Source of the DNA: Rhodoferax sp.
Lineage (GTDB): Bacteria > Pseudomonadota > Gammaproteobacteria > Burkholderiales > Burkholderiaceae_C
DNA: 57,411 nucleotides
Reading direction: 5' to 3'
NCBI GenBank assembly: GCA_031291305.1
Contig: JARLJH010000057.1
Span: forward strand, 1-57,411
Position 1 is the first letter of the stretch. Each line of letters opens with the position of its first letter. Positions 27,391 through 36,323 of the stretch are shown here, in pieces. The notes under the pieces were generated by a model. The model made no database searches, had not been told where the DNA came from, and saw nothing but the letters and a program-made list of their open reading frames with translations. A program made the position numbers and the translations under genes.

Positions 27391-27795
27391 TTATTGGCCC
27401 ATCTGCAGCGTCTTGAGCAGCAGGGATTTGGCGGTGTTCATGACTTCGATGTTGTTCTGGTAAGAGCGCGAAGCCGAGATCATGTTGACCATTTCCTCTA
27501 CCGGGTTGACGTTGGAGTAATTCACATAGCCATCTGCATCGGCTGAGGGGTGGTTTGGGTCGTGAACACGTTTGAACGGTGCGTTGCTTTCCGTGATGGC
27601 GCTGACCTTGACCCCAACTGCTGCATCGTTACCCATAGGCGTGGTTTGAAACACCACCTCCCGAGCCTTGTAGGCCTGGCCGTCTGGGCCAGCCACAGCA
27701 TCGGCGTTGGCCAGGTTGCTGGCGACAACGTTGAGCCTTTGCGACTGTGCGCTGATGGCGCTGCCCGAGACATTGAAAATTGAAAACATTGACAT
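27391..27795 (-). CDS. flgC: FlgC, proximal rod protein
   Basis: A 134-residue rod protein with FSIFNVSGSAISAQSQRLNVVASNLANAD in its first 35 residues (given here in overlapping family motifs SGSAISAQ and ASNLANAD), YVNYSNVNPVEEMVNMI and a C-terminal SRSYQNNIEVMNTAK. Length matches E. coli FlgC (134). Follows flgB in the operon. Confidence 0.95.
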   Translation of the reverse strand: MSMFSIFNVSGSAISAQSQRLNVVASNLANADAVAGPDGQAYKAREVVFQTTPMGNDAAVGVKVSAITESNAPFKRVHDPNHPSADADGYVNYSNVNPVEEMVNMISASRSYQNNIEVMNTAKSLLLKTLQMGQ

Positions 27796-27818
27796 GGTGC
27801 TGTCCTTCGGTTTTCAGG

Positions 27819-28268
27819 CTATTGCCCTTGAATGGCACTCAAAATGGTTTTCGATTGACCGTTGATAAATCGCAACGTTGATTCGTAACGCACCGAGTTG
27901 TCGACAAAGGCTGCACGTTCTCGGTCCATATCAACGCTATTGCCATCCACGCTGGGTTCGGTTTGCACGCCATAGCCCATGGCATCGGCGCCACTGAGTT
28001 CGCTATTGCTCAGACCGGACAGGGGTAGATGCCTGGGATCTGCCTCGCTCGTACTGCTTGCCAGGCTCAAGCCCTTGCCTGCTTTTGATAGTTCACTATC
28101 ACTTGTTTGTGTCTGTTGGCTCAAGGTTTCCTTGAAATTGAAGTCGCGTGCCACGTAACCAGGTGTGTCGGCGTTGGCGATGTTGCTGGCCAGCACACGC
28201 TGACGTTCAGCGCGCAGCACCAAAGCTTTGGATTGGAAGTCCAAACCGCTGGTCAAGTTAGCGAACAT
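27819..28268 (-). CDS. flgB: FlgB, proximal rod protein
   Basis: A 149-residue rod protein, first gene of the flgBCDEFGHIJKL operon. LASNIANADTPGYVARDFNF near 26-45 is the rod motif, with a Ser-rich insert in the middle, then GNSVDMDRERAAFVDNSVRYE. Slightly longer than E. coli FlgB (138) because of the insert. The 162 bases between it and flgA on the opposite strand should hold the divergent FlhDC-controlled promoters; I could not place them with confidence. Confidence 0.95.
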   Translation of the reverse strand: MFANLTSGLDFQSKALVLRAERQRVLASNIANADTPGYVARDFNFKETLSQQTQTSDSELSKAGKGLSLASSTSEADPRHLPLSGLSNSELSGADAMGYGVQTEPSVDGNSVDMDRERAAFVDNSVRYESTLRFINGQSKTILSAIQGQ

Positions 28269-28430
28269 GCAACACCTCTGCTTTCTGGGGACTGACTGAT
28301 GTCTGTCCGGCAGATTATGAAAAGACCGGTATTTTTCTAAACCCTAAATAGAGGGGGAAACGCCGTTCACTTATGTTTTTTTATCCGCGCCGCCGCGTTT
28401 AAAGTGACTGTCATTGTGTGGGGGTGCGTC

Positions 28431-29171
28431 ATGCTTATTCAACTCATTCGTTTGGTTCGATGTTTCTTTGTCGGTGCAGCGTGGTCGATGGGGCTGGTGC
28501 TGGTCGCGGCCAACGCGCAGTCGGTTGCTCCCGCGCCTGCGGACAATGATGTGTATGCGGCTGCAAAGTCCTGGCTTGACCAGTCGCTGTCGCAGCAGCG
28601 TGGTGACCTGCCATTGCGTATGGAGGTCGAGGTGGGTCAACTCGACAGGCGACTCACCCTGGCGCCTTGCCAACATGTCCAGCCCTACTTGCCGCCCAAT
28701 GTGCGTTTGTGGGGGCGGGCACGTCTGGGCTTGCGTTGCGTCCAAGGGGCTGTCAAGTGGAACGTGTTTTTGCCGATCACCATCAAAGCTTGGGGGCCAG
28801 CCTGGGTCATCAAGAGTCAGGTGACACAGGGCGCCACCCTGGAAGTGACAGATGCCATGGCCAAAGAGGTGGACTGGGCCGAGAGCTACAGCCCGATCGT
28901 GGCGAATCAGGAAGATTGGGTGGGAAAGACGGCCACTCGTATGTTGTCCGCCGGGCAGCCCTTACGCCAGGAGATGGTCAAGGACGCTCAGGTGTTTCAG
29001 TCCGGTGCGCAAGTCCGGGTGGTGGCGGTGGGTGTCGGGTTTGAGATCGTTGGCCGGGCACAGGCGCTGACTGCAGGTGTGGTTGGCCAGAGCGCCAAGG
29101 TGCGGATGGACAACGGCCAGGTTGTTAGTGGCACGGTATCGGACCCGCGTACAGTGAGGTTGCTCCTGTGA
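28431..29171 (+). CDS. flgA: FlgA, P-ring assembly chaperone
   Basis: A 246-residue periplasmic chaperone for FlgI. The signal peptide spans roughly 1-30 with cleavage after ANAQ likely. SAF-like beta-clip domains follow (VEVGQLDRRLTLAPCQ, VTDAMAKEVDWAES, AGQPLRQEMVKDAQVFQSG) and the end has VGQSAKVRMDNGQVVSGTV. The ATG at 28431 has GGGGGTG upstream; a GTG at 28404 is in frame but would put polar residues before the signal. Transcribed away from flgB and towards flgM. Confidence 0.94.
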   Translation: MLIQLIRLVRCFFVGAAWSMGLVLVAANAQSVAPAPADNDVYAAAKSWLDQSLSQQRGDLPLRMEVEVGQLDRRLTLAPCQHVQPYLPPNVRLWGRARLGLRCVQGAVKWNVFLPITIKAWGPAWVIKSQVTQGATLEVTDAMAKEVDWAESYSPIVANQEDWVGKTATRMLSAGQPLRQEMVKDAQVFQSGAQVRVVAVGVGFEIVGRAQALTAGVVGQSAKVRMDNGQVVSGTVSDPRTVRLLL

Positions 29172-29198
29172 GCGATCTGTCTGTTTTGCAAAAAAGGT

Positions 29199-29225
29199 TA
29201 AAGTTGGGACTGTTTCTGCCGAAAG
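29199..29225 (+). promoter_or_regulatory. FliA (sigma-28) promoter for flgMN
   Basis: TAAAGTTG at 29199-29206, 11 bases, then GCCGAAAG at 29218-29225. The enteric FliA consensus is TAAAGTTT-N11-GCCGATAA. Match is 7 of 8 in the -35 and 6 of 8 in the -10, with exact spacing. It gives flgM and flgN their own late promoter in addition to read-through from flgA. Confidence 0.8.
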
Positions 29226-29267
29226 TGATCCTACGAGGCTACGTTAACTGTAGTTTTGGAGCACACC

Positions 29268-29594
29268 ATGAAAATCACCCCACCTTCCGAAAATTCTGTC
29301 GCCGTCAGCAGCAATGCAGCATCTTTGGCTCCCAAGAGTGGGTCAACGGCTGGTGTGCAAGCGAAAACGGTTCCGACAAAAAGTATGCCAACGGCAGGTG
29401 TCGCCGTGTCTGTGTCGAGTCTCGCACGATCAATGGATGTGGGTGGCTCGGACCAGGTTGCAGACGTCGATATGGCCAAGGTGAATACCGTCAAGCAAGC
29501 TATTTCAGATGGCAGCTACAAGGTCAACCCTGGCGTGATTGCCGACAAATTATTGTCCAACGCACAGGAAATGCTGCAACGCAGCAGCGGTTAA
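29268..29594 (+). CDS. flgM: FlgM, anti-sigma-28 factor
   Basis: A 108-residue anti-sigma factor. A low-complexity Ser/Ala/Val N-terminal half (thought to be unfolded and needed for export) precedes a C-terminal sigma-binding part with VDMAKVNTVKQAISDGSYKV and PGVIADKLLSNAQEML, the family signature. It holds FliA inactive until the hook is complete and FlgM is exported. ATG at 29268 has GGAG seven bases upstream. Confidence 0.93.
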   Translation: MKITPPSENSVAVSSNAASLAPKSGSTAGVQAKTVPTKSMPTAGVAVSVSSLARSMDVGGSDQVADVDMAKVNTVKQAISDGSYKVNPGVIADKLLSNAQEMLQRSSG

Positions 29595-29639
29595 CGCTGG
29601 GTGGTTGGTCTACCCTGACATCTGATCAGGGAGGATCAC

Positions 29640-30035
29640 ATGACTAGCAGTTTGTTTCAGTTTCATCTGGAGACCATCGAAACTCACATCAACAGCGTCG
29701 CTCAACTGTTGCAAAGTTCTGCTTCATCCGATTTGACGCCAGCATGCGCCGCATTGCAATCGGCGGTGCTTGCCCTTTCCAGCTTGACGCAACAAAAGTC
29801 GGCCAAGCTGGATGCCGACCCATCGCTCAAGGCGCGCTTGCGCAAAGCCTCTCTTTCTCTGGCCTCTTGTCGGGAAAGTCTGGCGCGCCGCGCTGCGCTC
29901 ACCCAAGGTGCGCTAGGCGCACTGATGCCCGCAACCCGTCAAGACACCTATGCGCCAGCGGCAAACCAATACGCCCGCCAGTTATACGGCAGTGCAGGTC
30001 GTCAAAGTGGTGAGTTCAGGGCGACCAGCGCCTGA
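29640..30035 (+). CDS. flgN: FlgN-like export chaperone
   Basis: A 131-residue, mostly helical protein directly after flgM (45-base gap, GGGAGGATCAC upstream of ATG). Position and size fit FlgN, the export chaperone for FlgK and FlgL. Sequence identity to known FlgN is low: the long helices (about 1-85) with QFHLETIETHINSVAQLL are consistent, and the C-terminus is rich in Ala, Tyr and Gln. Called mainly from context. Confidence 0.72.
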   Translation: MTSSLFQFHLETIETHINSVAQLLQSSASSDLTPACAALQSAVLALSSLTQQKSAKLDADPSLKARLRKASLSLASCRESLARRAALTQGALGALMPATRQDTYAPAANQYARQLYGSAGRQSGEFRATSA

Positions 30036-30069
30036 CGGAGGTAGTTACGACTGCTGACGGTGATTGATG

Positions 30070-30093
30070 GCTGGCACTGGTTCTTGTGCCAGC
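30070..30093. other. Hairpin between flgN and fliA
   Basis: GCTGGCAC at 30070-30077 and GTGCCAGC at 30086-30093 form a perfect 8-bp stem with an 8-base loop between two convergent genes. There is no T-run on either side, so it could be a weak bidirectional stop signal or an mRNA 3' end structure. Confidence 0.4.
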
Positions 30094-30100
30094 AAACCAT

Positions 30101-30817
30101 TCAGTGTGTGCGCATTTTGGCCCGCAACCGAGCGATGGACTGGCTGTGCAACTGGCAGATGCGTGATTCGGTCACATCCAGAACGGCGGCAATTTCTTTT
30201 AGATTCATGTCCTGCTCGTAATACATGCTCATGATGTATTGCTCACGCTCGGGCAGGTTGTTGATGGCTGCAACCAGTGCCTCACGAAGGCGTTGGTTGC
30301 GCAGCATGTTCAGCGGGTCCGCCTCTTCATCACCCATGTGTCGGTCCAGGAAGCTGTCTTCGTCGTCCGAATCGCGGGTCATGTCTTCCAGATAAACCAG
30401 TTGAGTTCCCCGGACCTTGCCGAGCAGGCTCTGGTAGTCGACCAAGCTCATGCCCAGGTCAGCTGCAATTTCGCTCTCCAGAGGGCTGCGGCCCAGGCGA
30501 TGCTCCAGGCGTCGCATGGATTCCTCGATTTCTTTCTGACTCTTGCGGGTGCCCCGCGATGCCCAGTCGTTTTCTCGCAATTCGTCCAGCATGGCTCCAC
30601 GGATGCGTTGGGTTGCAAAAGTTTCAAACTGCACACCCTGGGTCGCCTCGAACCGTGTGAGTGCCTCTGACAGGCCCATCAAGCCGACCTGAATCAGATC
30701 GTCCACCTGCACGTTGGCTGGCAGCTTGGCCATCATGTGATGTGCCAGTTTGTGCACCAGCGGCTGGTATTGGCGGATCAGGGCGTTGCGGTCCAATTGG
30801 CCCTTGGCGGTGTACAT
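30101..30817 (-). CDS. fliA: FliA, flagellar sigma-28 factor
   Basis: A 238-residue sigma-70 family member of the FliA group. Region 2 contains DDLIQVGLMGLSEALTRF and TFATQRIRGAMLDELRENDW. Region 3 is around RRLEHRLGRSPLESEIA, and region 4 has REQYIMSMYYEQDMNLKEIAAVLDV with the helix-turn-helix TESRICQLHSQSIARLR. It drives flagellin, motility and chemotaxis genes and is inhibited by FlgM. Its start overlaps the stop of the flhG-like gene by one base. Confidence 0.97.
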   Translation of the reverse strand: MYTAKGQLDRNALIRQYQPLVHKLAHHMMAKLPANVQVDDLIQVGLMGLSEALTRFEATQGVQFETFATQRIRGAMLDELRENDWASRGTRKSQKEIEESMRRLEHRLGRSPLESEIAADLGMSLVDYQSLLGKVRGTQLVYLEDMTRDSDDEDSFLDRHMGDEEADPLNMLRNQRLREALVAAINNLPEREQYIMSMYYEQDMNLKEIAAVLDVTESRICQLHSQSIARLRAKMRTH

Positions 30818-31560
30818 CAGTGAACCCTCTCGGTGGGGTGTCGTTGCAACGGCACGGCGTTCTCAAGCAATTGCATGGCCAGCTTCTCCAGATCGTCCTG
30901 CTGACGGTCGGTGTTGGCGCTGGCTGTAATGGTTAGCGCCTTCAAGTCGTATCCCAAATGATGGATGGCGCAATCCATCACTTTTTGGGCAGGGGTGGAC
31001 ATAGGCTTCGGCATCATCATGGTGGTTTCAAGCACGATGTTAGCAACAGTCGGATGCAATTGACCATTCATCAACAATTGTTTCAAGGCTTGGTAAGCGG
31101 TGATCGCAGAGGACATGGTGGGCGGCACGACCAGCAATGGCGCTAGTGAACCGCCTTTAAGGAGTCTGGTCAGGCAATCTGCAGGTGCATAAACCAGAAC
31201 CACAGCGTAGTTCTTGAACAATTCGCCCAATGAGCTCGCAAACAGTCCGCCCGCTGATAGTTCAGCGAAACCTTGGACTGACGGAATCACCGACCATGAT
31301 GCTATGTCATCCTCTTCAGAGGTGAGAGCCAGTGGATTGGCGAGACACTGCAGCAAGCCTCGATTTTTCGGAGTTTCTGTAGTGTGACCGTCTAGTACCA
31401 CCACAGTCAATCCCATGGCCACCCAGCGCGTGCATAAACCCCAGAGCAGAGGTAGTTCAGCCTGCTGCTGGCCATGGCTGGCAACTGCAACAAGCCGTGG
31501 GACCCATTGCAAAGCCAGGCTTTGCAGGCCTGCCGCCTGATTGGCACAAGGCTCAAGCAT
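30817..31560 (-). CDS. FlhG-position protein, degenerate (no P-loop)
   Basis: A 247-residue protein in the place where FlhG/FleN sits, between flhF and fliA, overlapping both. Its C-terminal part (LLENAVPLQRHP) and a central VVLDGHT fit a MinD/ParA-like fold, but I see no Walker A (KGGxGKT) near the N-terminus and no deviant Walker A. It is thus either an inactive ATPase-like protein or a divergent family that took over the position. FlhG usually limits flagellar number with FlhF. The four-gene overlap (flhA-flhF-this-fliA) shows tight co-translation. Confidence 0.6.
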   Translation of the reverse strand: MLEPCANQAAGLQSLALQWVPRLVAVASHGQQQAELPLLWGLCTRWVAMGLTVVVLDGHTTETPKNRGLLQCLANPLALTSEEDDIASWSVIPSVQGFAELSAGGLFASSLGELFKNYAVVLVYAPADCLTRLLKGGSLAPLLVVPPTMSSAITAYQALKQLLMNGQLHPTVANIVLETTMMMPKPMSTPAQKVMDCAIHHLGYDLKALTITASANTDRQQDDLEKLAMQLLENAVPLQRHPTERVH

Positions 31561-32992
31561 GGAGCTGTCCTGGTTTCATCGGGGTGGATTGGGCAAAAAA
31601 GAAGCCCAGATCGGTTGTTTGAGGATCGAACGCTGACTTGGAGGGCGCTCGCATGGACATGGCAATGAGGTTGGTGGCATCTGCGCGTTCCCAGTCCTCG
31701 GGGACCTTTTGTCCATTGGTTACACCACGTAGCACCAATTGGTGGCGGATGACGGCGTCCAGCGCAGGCCCGATTTTGGCTGCCTCGTCAGTTTTAGACA
31801 GAATGGTTTGTTGCATGCCTGCGGTTTTGAAGGAGCTGACCATGTCGTCCAGCGTGTCGCCGTGAGCACCAGCATTGAGTACGAGCAGACGATTGACTTC
31901 AGGCAAGTTCAGCATGTCCATCATGTCGCGTTTGCGTGTGTCGTTGGGTGCGAGGCCCGTGGTGTCAATCAATACCATTTTTTTGTTGGCCAGCAGGCCT
32001 AGCAAGTCTTGCAGCGCAGCGCGGTCATGTGCCAGATGGGCCACCACACCCAGCATGCGGCCATAGGCTCGCAGTTGCTCATGCGCACCCACACGATAGG
32101 TGTCCAGTGTGATCAGGCCGACGCTGGCAGGCCCATGGGTGCGGGCGCACAGCCCGGCGAGTTTGGCGGCGGTTGTCGTCTTTCCCACACCGGTGGCACC
32201 TACCAGTGCGTAAGTGCCGCCTTGTTCGTGGATGGCGGTTGATGCAGAGTCTGTACGCAAATTGCGGGTCAGCACATCCGTTACCCAGCGGACGGCCTCG
32301 CCGGCATTCAGGTCCTCGGGCATGCGCTCCATGATGGTCCGCGACAGCGCGGGCGAATACCCTGAGCGGATCAGCTTCAGCATCAGGTTGGAATGGATCG
32401 GGTTTTGTCGGGCTTGCCCGATCCAGGTGAGTGTGTTGAATCGGTCTTCAATCAAAGCCTTCATGGCGTGCAGTTCATCCACAATGCCTTGCGATGGAGC
32501 CACGGAGGGCTGTACCAATGGCGCCCGTGGGGCTGCTTTTTTTACCTGGATGGGGGCAATTTCTGGTTTTGGGCTAGTGGCGCGCACATCAAGTGACGGC
32601 GCACGCGTTGCCAAGGCATTCTCCAGGCGCTCGGGCGTCAGCGGCGGTGTGTTGTTCACGGCCATGGATTCATGTCGCCTGCGCAGCATGCGTTCGCGCA
32701 CGTAATCCTGAAAGGACAAGGTGCTCATGGCCAGTTGCGCAGTGTCCTCTGTCACTTGACTGTTTGGGTTGACGGTCATCGCAGGAGCGGGTTTTGCCTC
32801 CAGCTGCCGCTGGCCTTGGCGAGCTTGGTCGTCGCGGTCCAGCGCTTCCAGGGTGTCTTCGCCGGTGGCGACCACTTCAACGCCAGAGGCCGTGGGACGA
32901 TTGGAAAGAATCAGTGTGCCATCTCCAAAAGTCATGCGGGCTTTGGCAAGTGCTTCACGGGCGGTGGGGGCAGTAAAGCGTTGAATGTTCAT
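31553..32992 (-). CDS. flhF: FlhF, SRP-like GTPase for flagellar placement
   Basis: A 479-residue protein. An N-terminal basic region starts MNIQRFTAPTAREALAKAR, then a long variable linker and the N-G GTPase module. The P-loop GATGVGKT is at 265-272, with LDTYRVGAHEQL and IDTTG further on. FlhF marks the flagellation pole in polar flagellates. Overlaps flhA by four bases and the flhG-like gene by eight. Confidence 0.95.
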   Translation of the reverse strand: MNIQRFTAPTAREALAKARMTFGDGTLILSNRPTASGVEVVATGEDTLEALDRDDQARQGQRQLEAKPAPAMTVNPNSQVTEDTAQLAMSTLSFQDYVRERMLRRRHESMAVNNTPPLTPERLENALATRAPSLDVRATSPKPEIAPIQVKKAAPRAPLVQPSVAPSQGIVDELHAMKALIEDRFNTLTWIGQARQNPIHSNLMLKLIRSGYSPALSRTIMERMPEDLNAGEAVRWVTDVLTRNLRTDSASTAIHEQGGTYALVGATGVGKTTTAAKLAGLCARTHGPASVGLITLDTYRVGAHEQLRAYGRMLGVVAHLAHDRAALQDLLGLLANKKMVLIDTTGLAPNDTRKRDMMDMLNLPEVNRLLVLNAGAHGDTLDDMVSSFKTAGMQQTILSKTDEAAKIGPALDAVIRHQLVLRGVTNGQKVPEDWERADATNLIAMSMRAPSKSAFDPQTTDLGFFFAQSTPMKPGQLHA

Positions 32993-35076
32993 GATGCTGC
33001 ACCTTTAAGGATGGGACCAATTCGGATCGTGTGTGATTCAGGTATTTCGCTGTGTGCCAGTACCTGCAGGCGCGGGGCCACGCGACGCACCAAGCGTGCG
33101 ATGGCACTGCGGATCTGGTCAGGCACCAGCAGGCAGGCGGGTATGCCGATTTCTTCCTGCTTGAGCGCCATTTCGGCTGCTTTTCTGGTCAGGATGTCGG
33201 CCACGCCGGGGTCGAGTGCCTGGCCTTGGCCTGTAGGGTTTCCCAAGGCCTGAACCAGCAAGCGTTCCAGTGCCGGGTCGATGGCAATGACATTGAGCTC
33301 ATTGGTTGGGCCGTAAATCTGCTGGACGATGGCGGGTGACAGGGCCACACGTACACGCTTGGCCAGTTCGGCCGGGTCTGTGGTGGCGCCTGCGTGCTCG
33401 GCCAAAGATTCGATGATGGTGCGAATGTCCCGAATGTGTACTGACTCTTCCAGCAAGAGCTGCAGTACTTTCTGAAAAACGGCAATGGGTACCATTTTGG
33501 GGACGACTTCTTCAATGAGTTTGGGCGCCTGTTTGGCCACGTGTTCTACCAGTTGTTGGGTTTCTGTCCGGCTGAGTAATTTCGCTGCTTGCACTTGCAT
33601 CAAGTGTGACAAATGCGTGGCCATGACAGTCTCAGAATCAACCACGGTAAATCCGGCCATTTGTGCAGCTTCTTTTTGCTGGGCATCAATCCAGTGTGCT
33701 GGCAGCCCAAAAGCTGGGTCGGTGGTGGGGGTGCCGATCAGTGGCGTGCTGATGCCACCGGGGTTGATGGCGAGAAACATACCCGGGAAGGCTTCGCCTT
33801 CGCCCACAATCACGCCGCGCAGCGTAATGCGGTAGCCACTGGGCTTGAGTTCCAGGTTGTCACGCACATGCACGGGTGGCGGCAAGAAGCCCACTTCCTG
33901 GGCGAATTTGCGCCGCACACCTTTGATGCGTGTCAACAGGTCGCCTTGGCGGTTTTTGTCCACCAATGTGATCAGTCGGTAGCCAAGTTCCAGGCCCAAC
34001 TGGTCAACAGGCTGTAGGTCGTCCCAGCTGGCTTCGCCCTCTGATGCTGACACGGGGGCCGCGGGCACTTCTGCAACAGGCGCAGGCCGATGTGCCAGCG
34101 CCCAGGCGCCATACCCCAGCACCATGGCGATGCCAATGAAAACGGTGTGTGGCATGCCCGGTATGGCACCCAGGGTGCCCATGATAGTGGCGGTGATGCC
34201 CAACACTCGGGGCGAGACAAACATCTGAGTGACAATTTGTCCGCTCAGGTCGCGCTCTTTGCCCACGCGCGACACCACCATGGCCGCAGCCACGGAAATC
34301 AACAGGCCTGGAATCTGTGCCACCAGTGCATCGCCAACGGCCAGCAAAATGTAGGTATCAGCGGCTTGTGATGCGGTCAGGTCATGCTGCAACACGCCCA
34401 CTGTGAAACCACCAAAGATGTTGATCAGCAAAATCAGGATGCCAGCCACAGCATCGCCGCGTACAAACTTTGACGCGCCATCCATTGAACCAAAGAAATC
34501 AGCTTCTTCAGACACCTCGGCACGCCGACGTTTGGCTTCCTTTTCATCAATCAGGCCCGCATTCAAGTCGGCGTCCACGGCCATCTGCTTGCCGGGCATG
34601 GCATCCAGAGCAAAACGGGCAGAAACCTCTGCAATCCGCTCTGCACCTTTGGTCACAACTATAAAATTGATAACGACCAAGATCGAAAAAACGATCAAAC
34701 CTACCGCAAAATTACCACCGATCAAGAAATGGCCAAAGGCCTCAATCACCGCGCCCGCAGCCCCCGGTCCGGAATGACCTTCGAGCAGCACGACACGGGT
34801 GGATGCCACGTTCAGCGACAGACGCATCAAGGTTGTGAGCAGCAACACTGAAGGGAAGGCTGCAAAGTCCAGCGGCTTGAGCATGTAGGCAGCCACCATC
34901 ATCACCATCAGCGCCACCGAGATGTTGAAAGTGAAGAAGGTATCCAGTATCCATGGTGGCAGCGGCAACACCATCATCGACAAAATGGCCACCACCAGCA
35001 TTGGTGCGGCGGCACCCTGCATCAGCGCGGTGTTGTTGCCAAACCAGCTTTTGAAAGAGTTCAAGCTTGCGTTCAT
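32989..35076 (-). CDS. flhA: FlhA, flagellar export gate
   Basis: A 695-residue inner-membrane export gate. Several membrane helices fill residues 1-320, including the FHIPEP signature (RFALDAMPGKQMAVDAD near 150-166). The C-terminal cytoplasmic domain (about 350-695) forms the export nonamer and binds chaperone-substrate complexes. Its start overlaps the flhB stop by four bases. Confidence 0.97.
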   Translation of the reverse strand: MNASLNSFKSWFGNNTALMQGAAAPMLVVAILSMMVLPLPPWILDTFFTFNISVALMVMMVAAYMLKPLDFAAFPSVLLLTTLMRLSLNVASTRVVLLEGHSGPGAAGAVIEAFGHFLIGGNFAVGLIVFSILVVINFIVVTKGAERIAEVSARFALDAMPGKQMAVDADLNAGLIDEKEAKRRRAEVSEEADFFGSMDGASKFVRGDAVAGILILLINIFGGFTVGVLQHDLTASQAADTYILLAVGDALVAQIPGLLISVAAAMVVSRVGKERDLSGQIVTQMFVSPRVLGITATIMGTLGAIPGMPHTVFIGIAMVLGYGAWALAHRPAPVAEVPAAPVSASEGEASWDDLQPVDQLGLELGYRLITLVDKNRQGDLLTRIKGVRRKFAQEVGFLPPPVHVRDNLELKPSGYRITLRGVIVGEGEAFPGMFLAINPGGISTPLIGTPTTDPAFGLPAHWIDAQQKEAAQMAGFTVVDSETVMATHLSHLMQVQAAKLLSRTETQQLVEHVAKQAPKLIEEVVPKMVPIAVFQKVLQLLLEESVHIRDIRTIIESLAEHAGATTDPAELAKRVRVALSPAIVQQIYGPTNELNVIAIDPALERLLVQALGNPTGQGQALDPGVADILTRKAAEMALKQEEIGIPACLLVPDQIRSAIARLVRRVAPRLQVLAHSEIPESHTIRIGPILKGAAS

Positions 35077-36227
35077 GGTGTTTCAGCCGCAATCACTTTC
35101 GACAGGGGGTCGAGTTCAGGTGGCACAAAAGGCACGGGCACCTCGTCCGGCAAAGGCCCATCCCCGCGCATGGCGGCTTTGAGCCGGTAGATGTAGGCCA
35201 ACACTTGTGCCACGGCGGTGTACAGGCTGGTGGGGATGTCCTGGTCAATTTCTGCATTGGCGTATAGCGCGCGCGCCAACATGGGCGACTGCAGCACGGG
35301 GATCGCATTCTCTTTGGCGATGTCGCGGATCTTGAAGGCCAGCAGGTCAGCGCCTTTGGAGATCACGCGCGGTGCATGCATGGTCTTGTCGTCGTATTGA
35401 ATGGCCACCGCGTAGTGTGTGGGGTTCATGAGCACGAAGTCGGCTTTCGGTACTGCCTTGACACTGTTGCCATGGGCGATGTCGCGTTGGCGCTGACGCA
35501 TGCGGCCCTTCATCTGCGGGTTGCCGTCAGACTCTTTGCTTTCCTGCTTCATTTCCTGGTGCGACATTTTCATGTGCGATTTATGCAGAAAGGACTGCAA
35601 GGGCATATCGATCATGGCGACCACCAGCACCACCAGCAGCATCAGCCCCATGCCAGTTGTCAGCCAGTCTGCTAGATGTGAGATCGATTTTGCCGAAGGC
35701 TGCAGCACCAGGGAACCTAATGTGTTGAGGCCGCCTTTCAGGTAATTGAACCCCACCAGCAGCAGCATGAAGGCAATGAAAGTCATTTTGGCGATTTCAG
35801 TTGCCTTGTCCTTGGTAAATAGCCTCCCAAACCCTGTCAATGGGTTCAATCGGCTGAAGTCTGGCGTGATGGGTTTGAGGCTGGTCACCCAGCCACCAGT
35901 AGCTACTGCGCTGAGGATGGAAATAACATTGATGATGGCCGCAAAAACCGCGCATGCTGCCAGGCCAATCCCCGTCATGACACCCAAGCGGTTGATCATG
36001 ATCATGGGGTCTTTGAGGCTCTGTGCATTAAAAAGTAGCTGCGAACCCAGGTGTATTTTCAGATGCTCAAACATCCATGGTGCAAGCACCATCAGCGCCA
36101 CAGCCCCGCCACCCAATACGGCTAGATGCGACAAATCACGCGAACGTGCCACCTGACCGTCATCGCGGGCTTTTTGAAGCTTGCGCTCAGACGCGGGTAA
36201 GTTGCGATCTTGACTGCTGGATTCCAT
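35073..36227 (-). CDS. flhB: FlhB, flagellar export switch
   Basis: A 384-residue protein with four membrane helices in residues 35-215 and a cytoplasmic domain with the self-cleavage site NPTH at 268-271. Cleavage between Asn and Pro switches export from hook to filament substrates. The C-terminal tail is Pro/acidic-rich. First gene of the flhB-flhA-flhF-flhG-fliA operon. Confidence 0.97.
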   Translation of the reverse strand: MESSSQDRNLPASERKLQKARDDGQVARSRDLSHLAVLGGGAVALMVLAPWMFEHLKIHLGSQLLFNAQSLKDPMIMINRLGVMTGIGLAACAVFAAIINVISILSAVATGGWVTSLKPITPDFSRLNPLTGFGRLFTKDKATEIAKMTFIAFMLLLVGFNYLKGGLNTLGSLVLQPSAKSISHLADWLTTGMGLMLLVVLVVAMIDMPLQSFLHKSHMKMSHQEMKQESKESDGNPQMKGRMRQRQRDIAHGNSVKAVPKADFVLMNPTHYAVAIQYDDKTMHAPRVISKGADLLAFKIRDIAKENAIPVLQSPMLARALYANAEIDQDIPTSLYTAVAQVLAYIYRLKAAMRGDGPLPDEVPVPFVPPELDPLSKVIAAETP

Positions 36228-36263
36228 ATTGGGAAGACATCTTGTGTTCTTCCCATTGTCTTT

Positions 36264-36288
36264 TTGCGCTTCCGGAACTAAAGCGCAA
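36264..36288. other. Hairpin upstream of flhB
   Basis: TTGCGCTT at 36264-36271 and AAGCGCAA at 36281-36288 form an 8-bp stem between flhB and cheZ. No clean T-run follows on either strand. It may act together with the terminator hairpin next to it, or in the flhB leader. Confidence 0.35.
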
Positions 36289-36289
36289 T

Positions 36290-36310
36290 AAGCGGGGGCT
36301 TTCCCCGCTT
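36290..36310 (-). terminator. Terminator after cheZ
   Basis: AAGCGGGG at 36290-36297 and CCCCGCTT at 36303-36310 form an 8-bp GC-rich stem with a 5-base loop, 14 bases beyond the cheZ stop in the direction of transcription. The tract after it (ATTGCGCTTT) is only moderately T-rich, so it is a moderate-strength candidate. Confidence 0.55.
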
Positions 36311-36323
36311 GTTCTGTCGGGCG

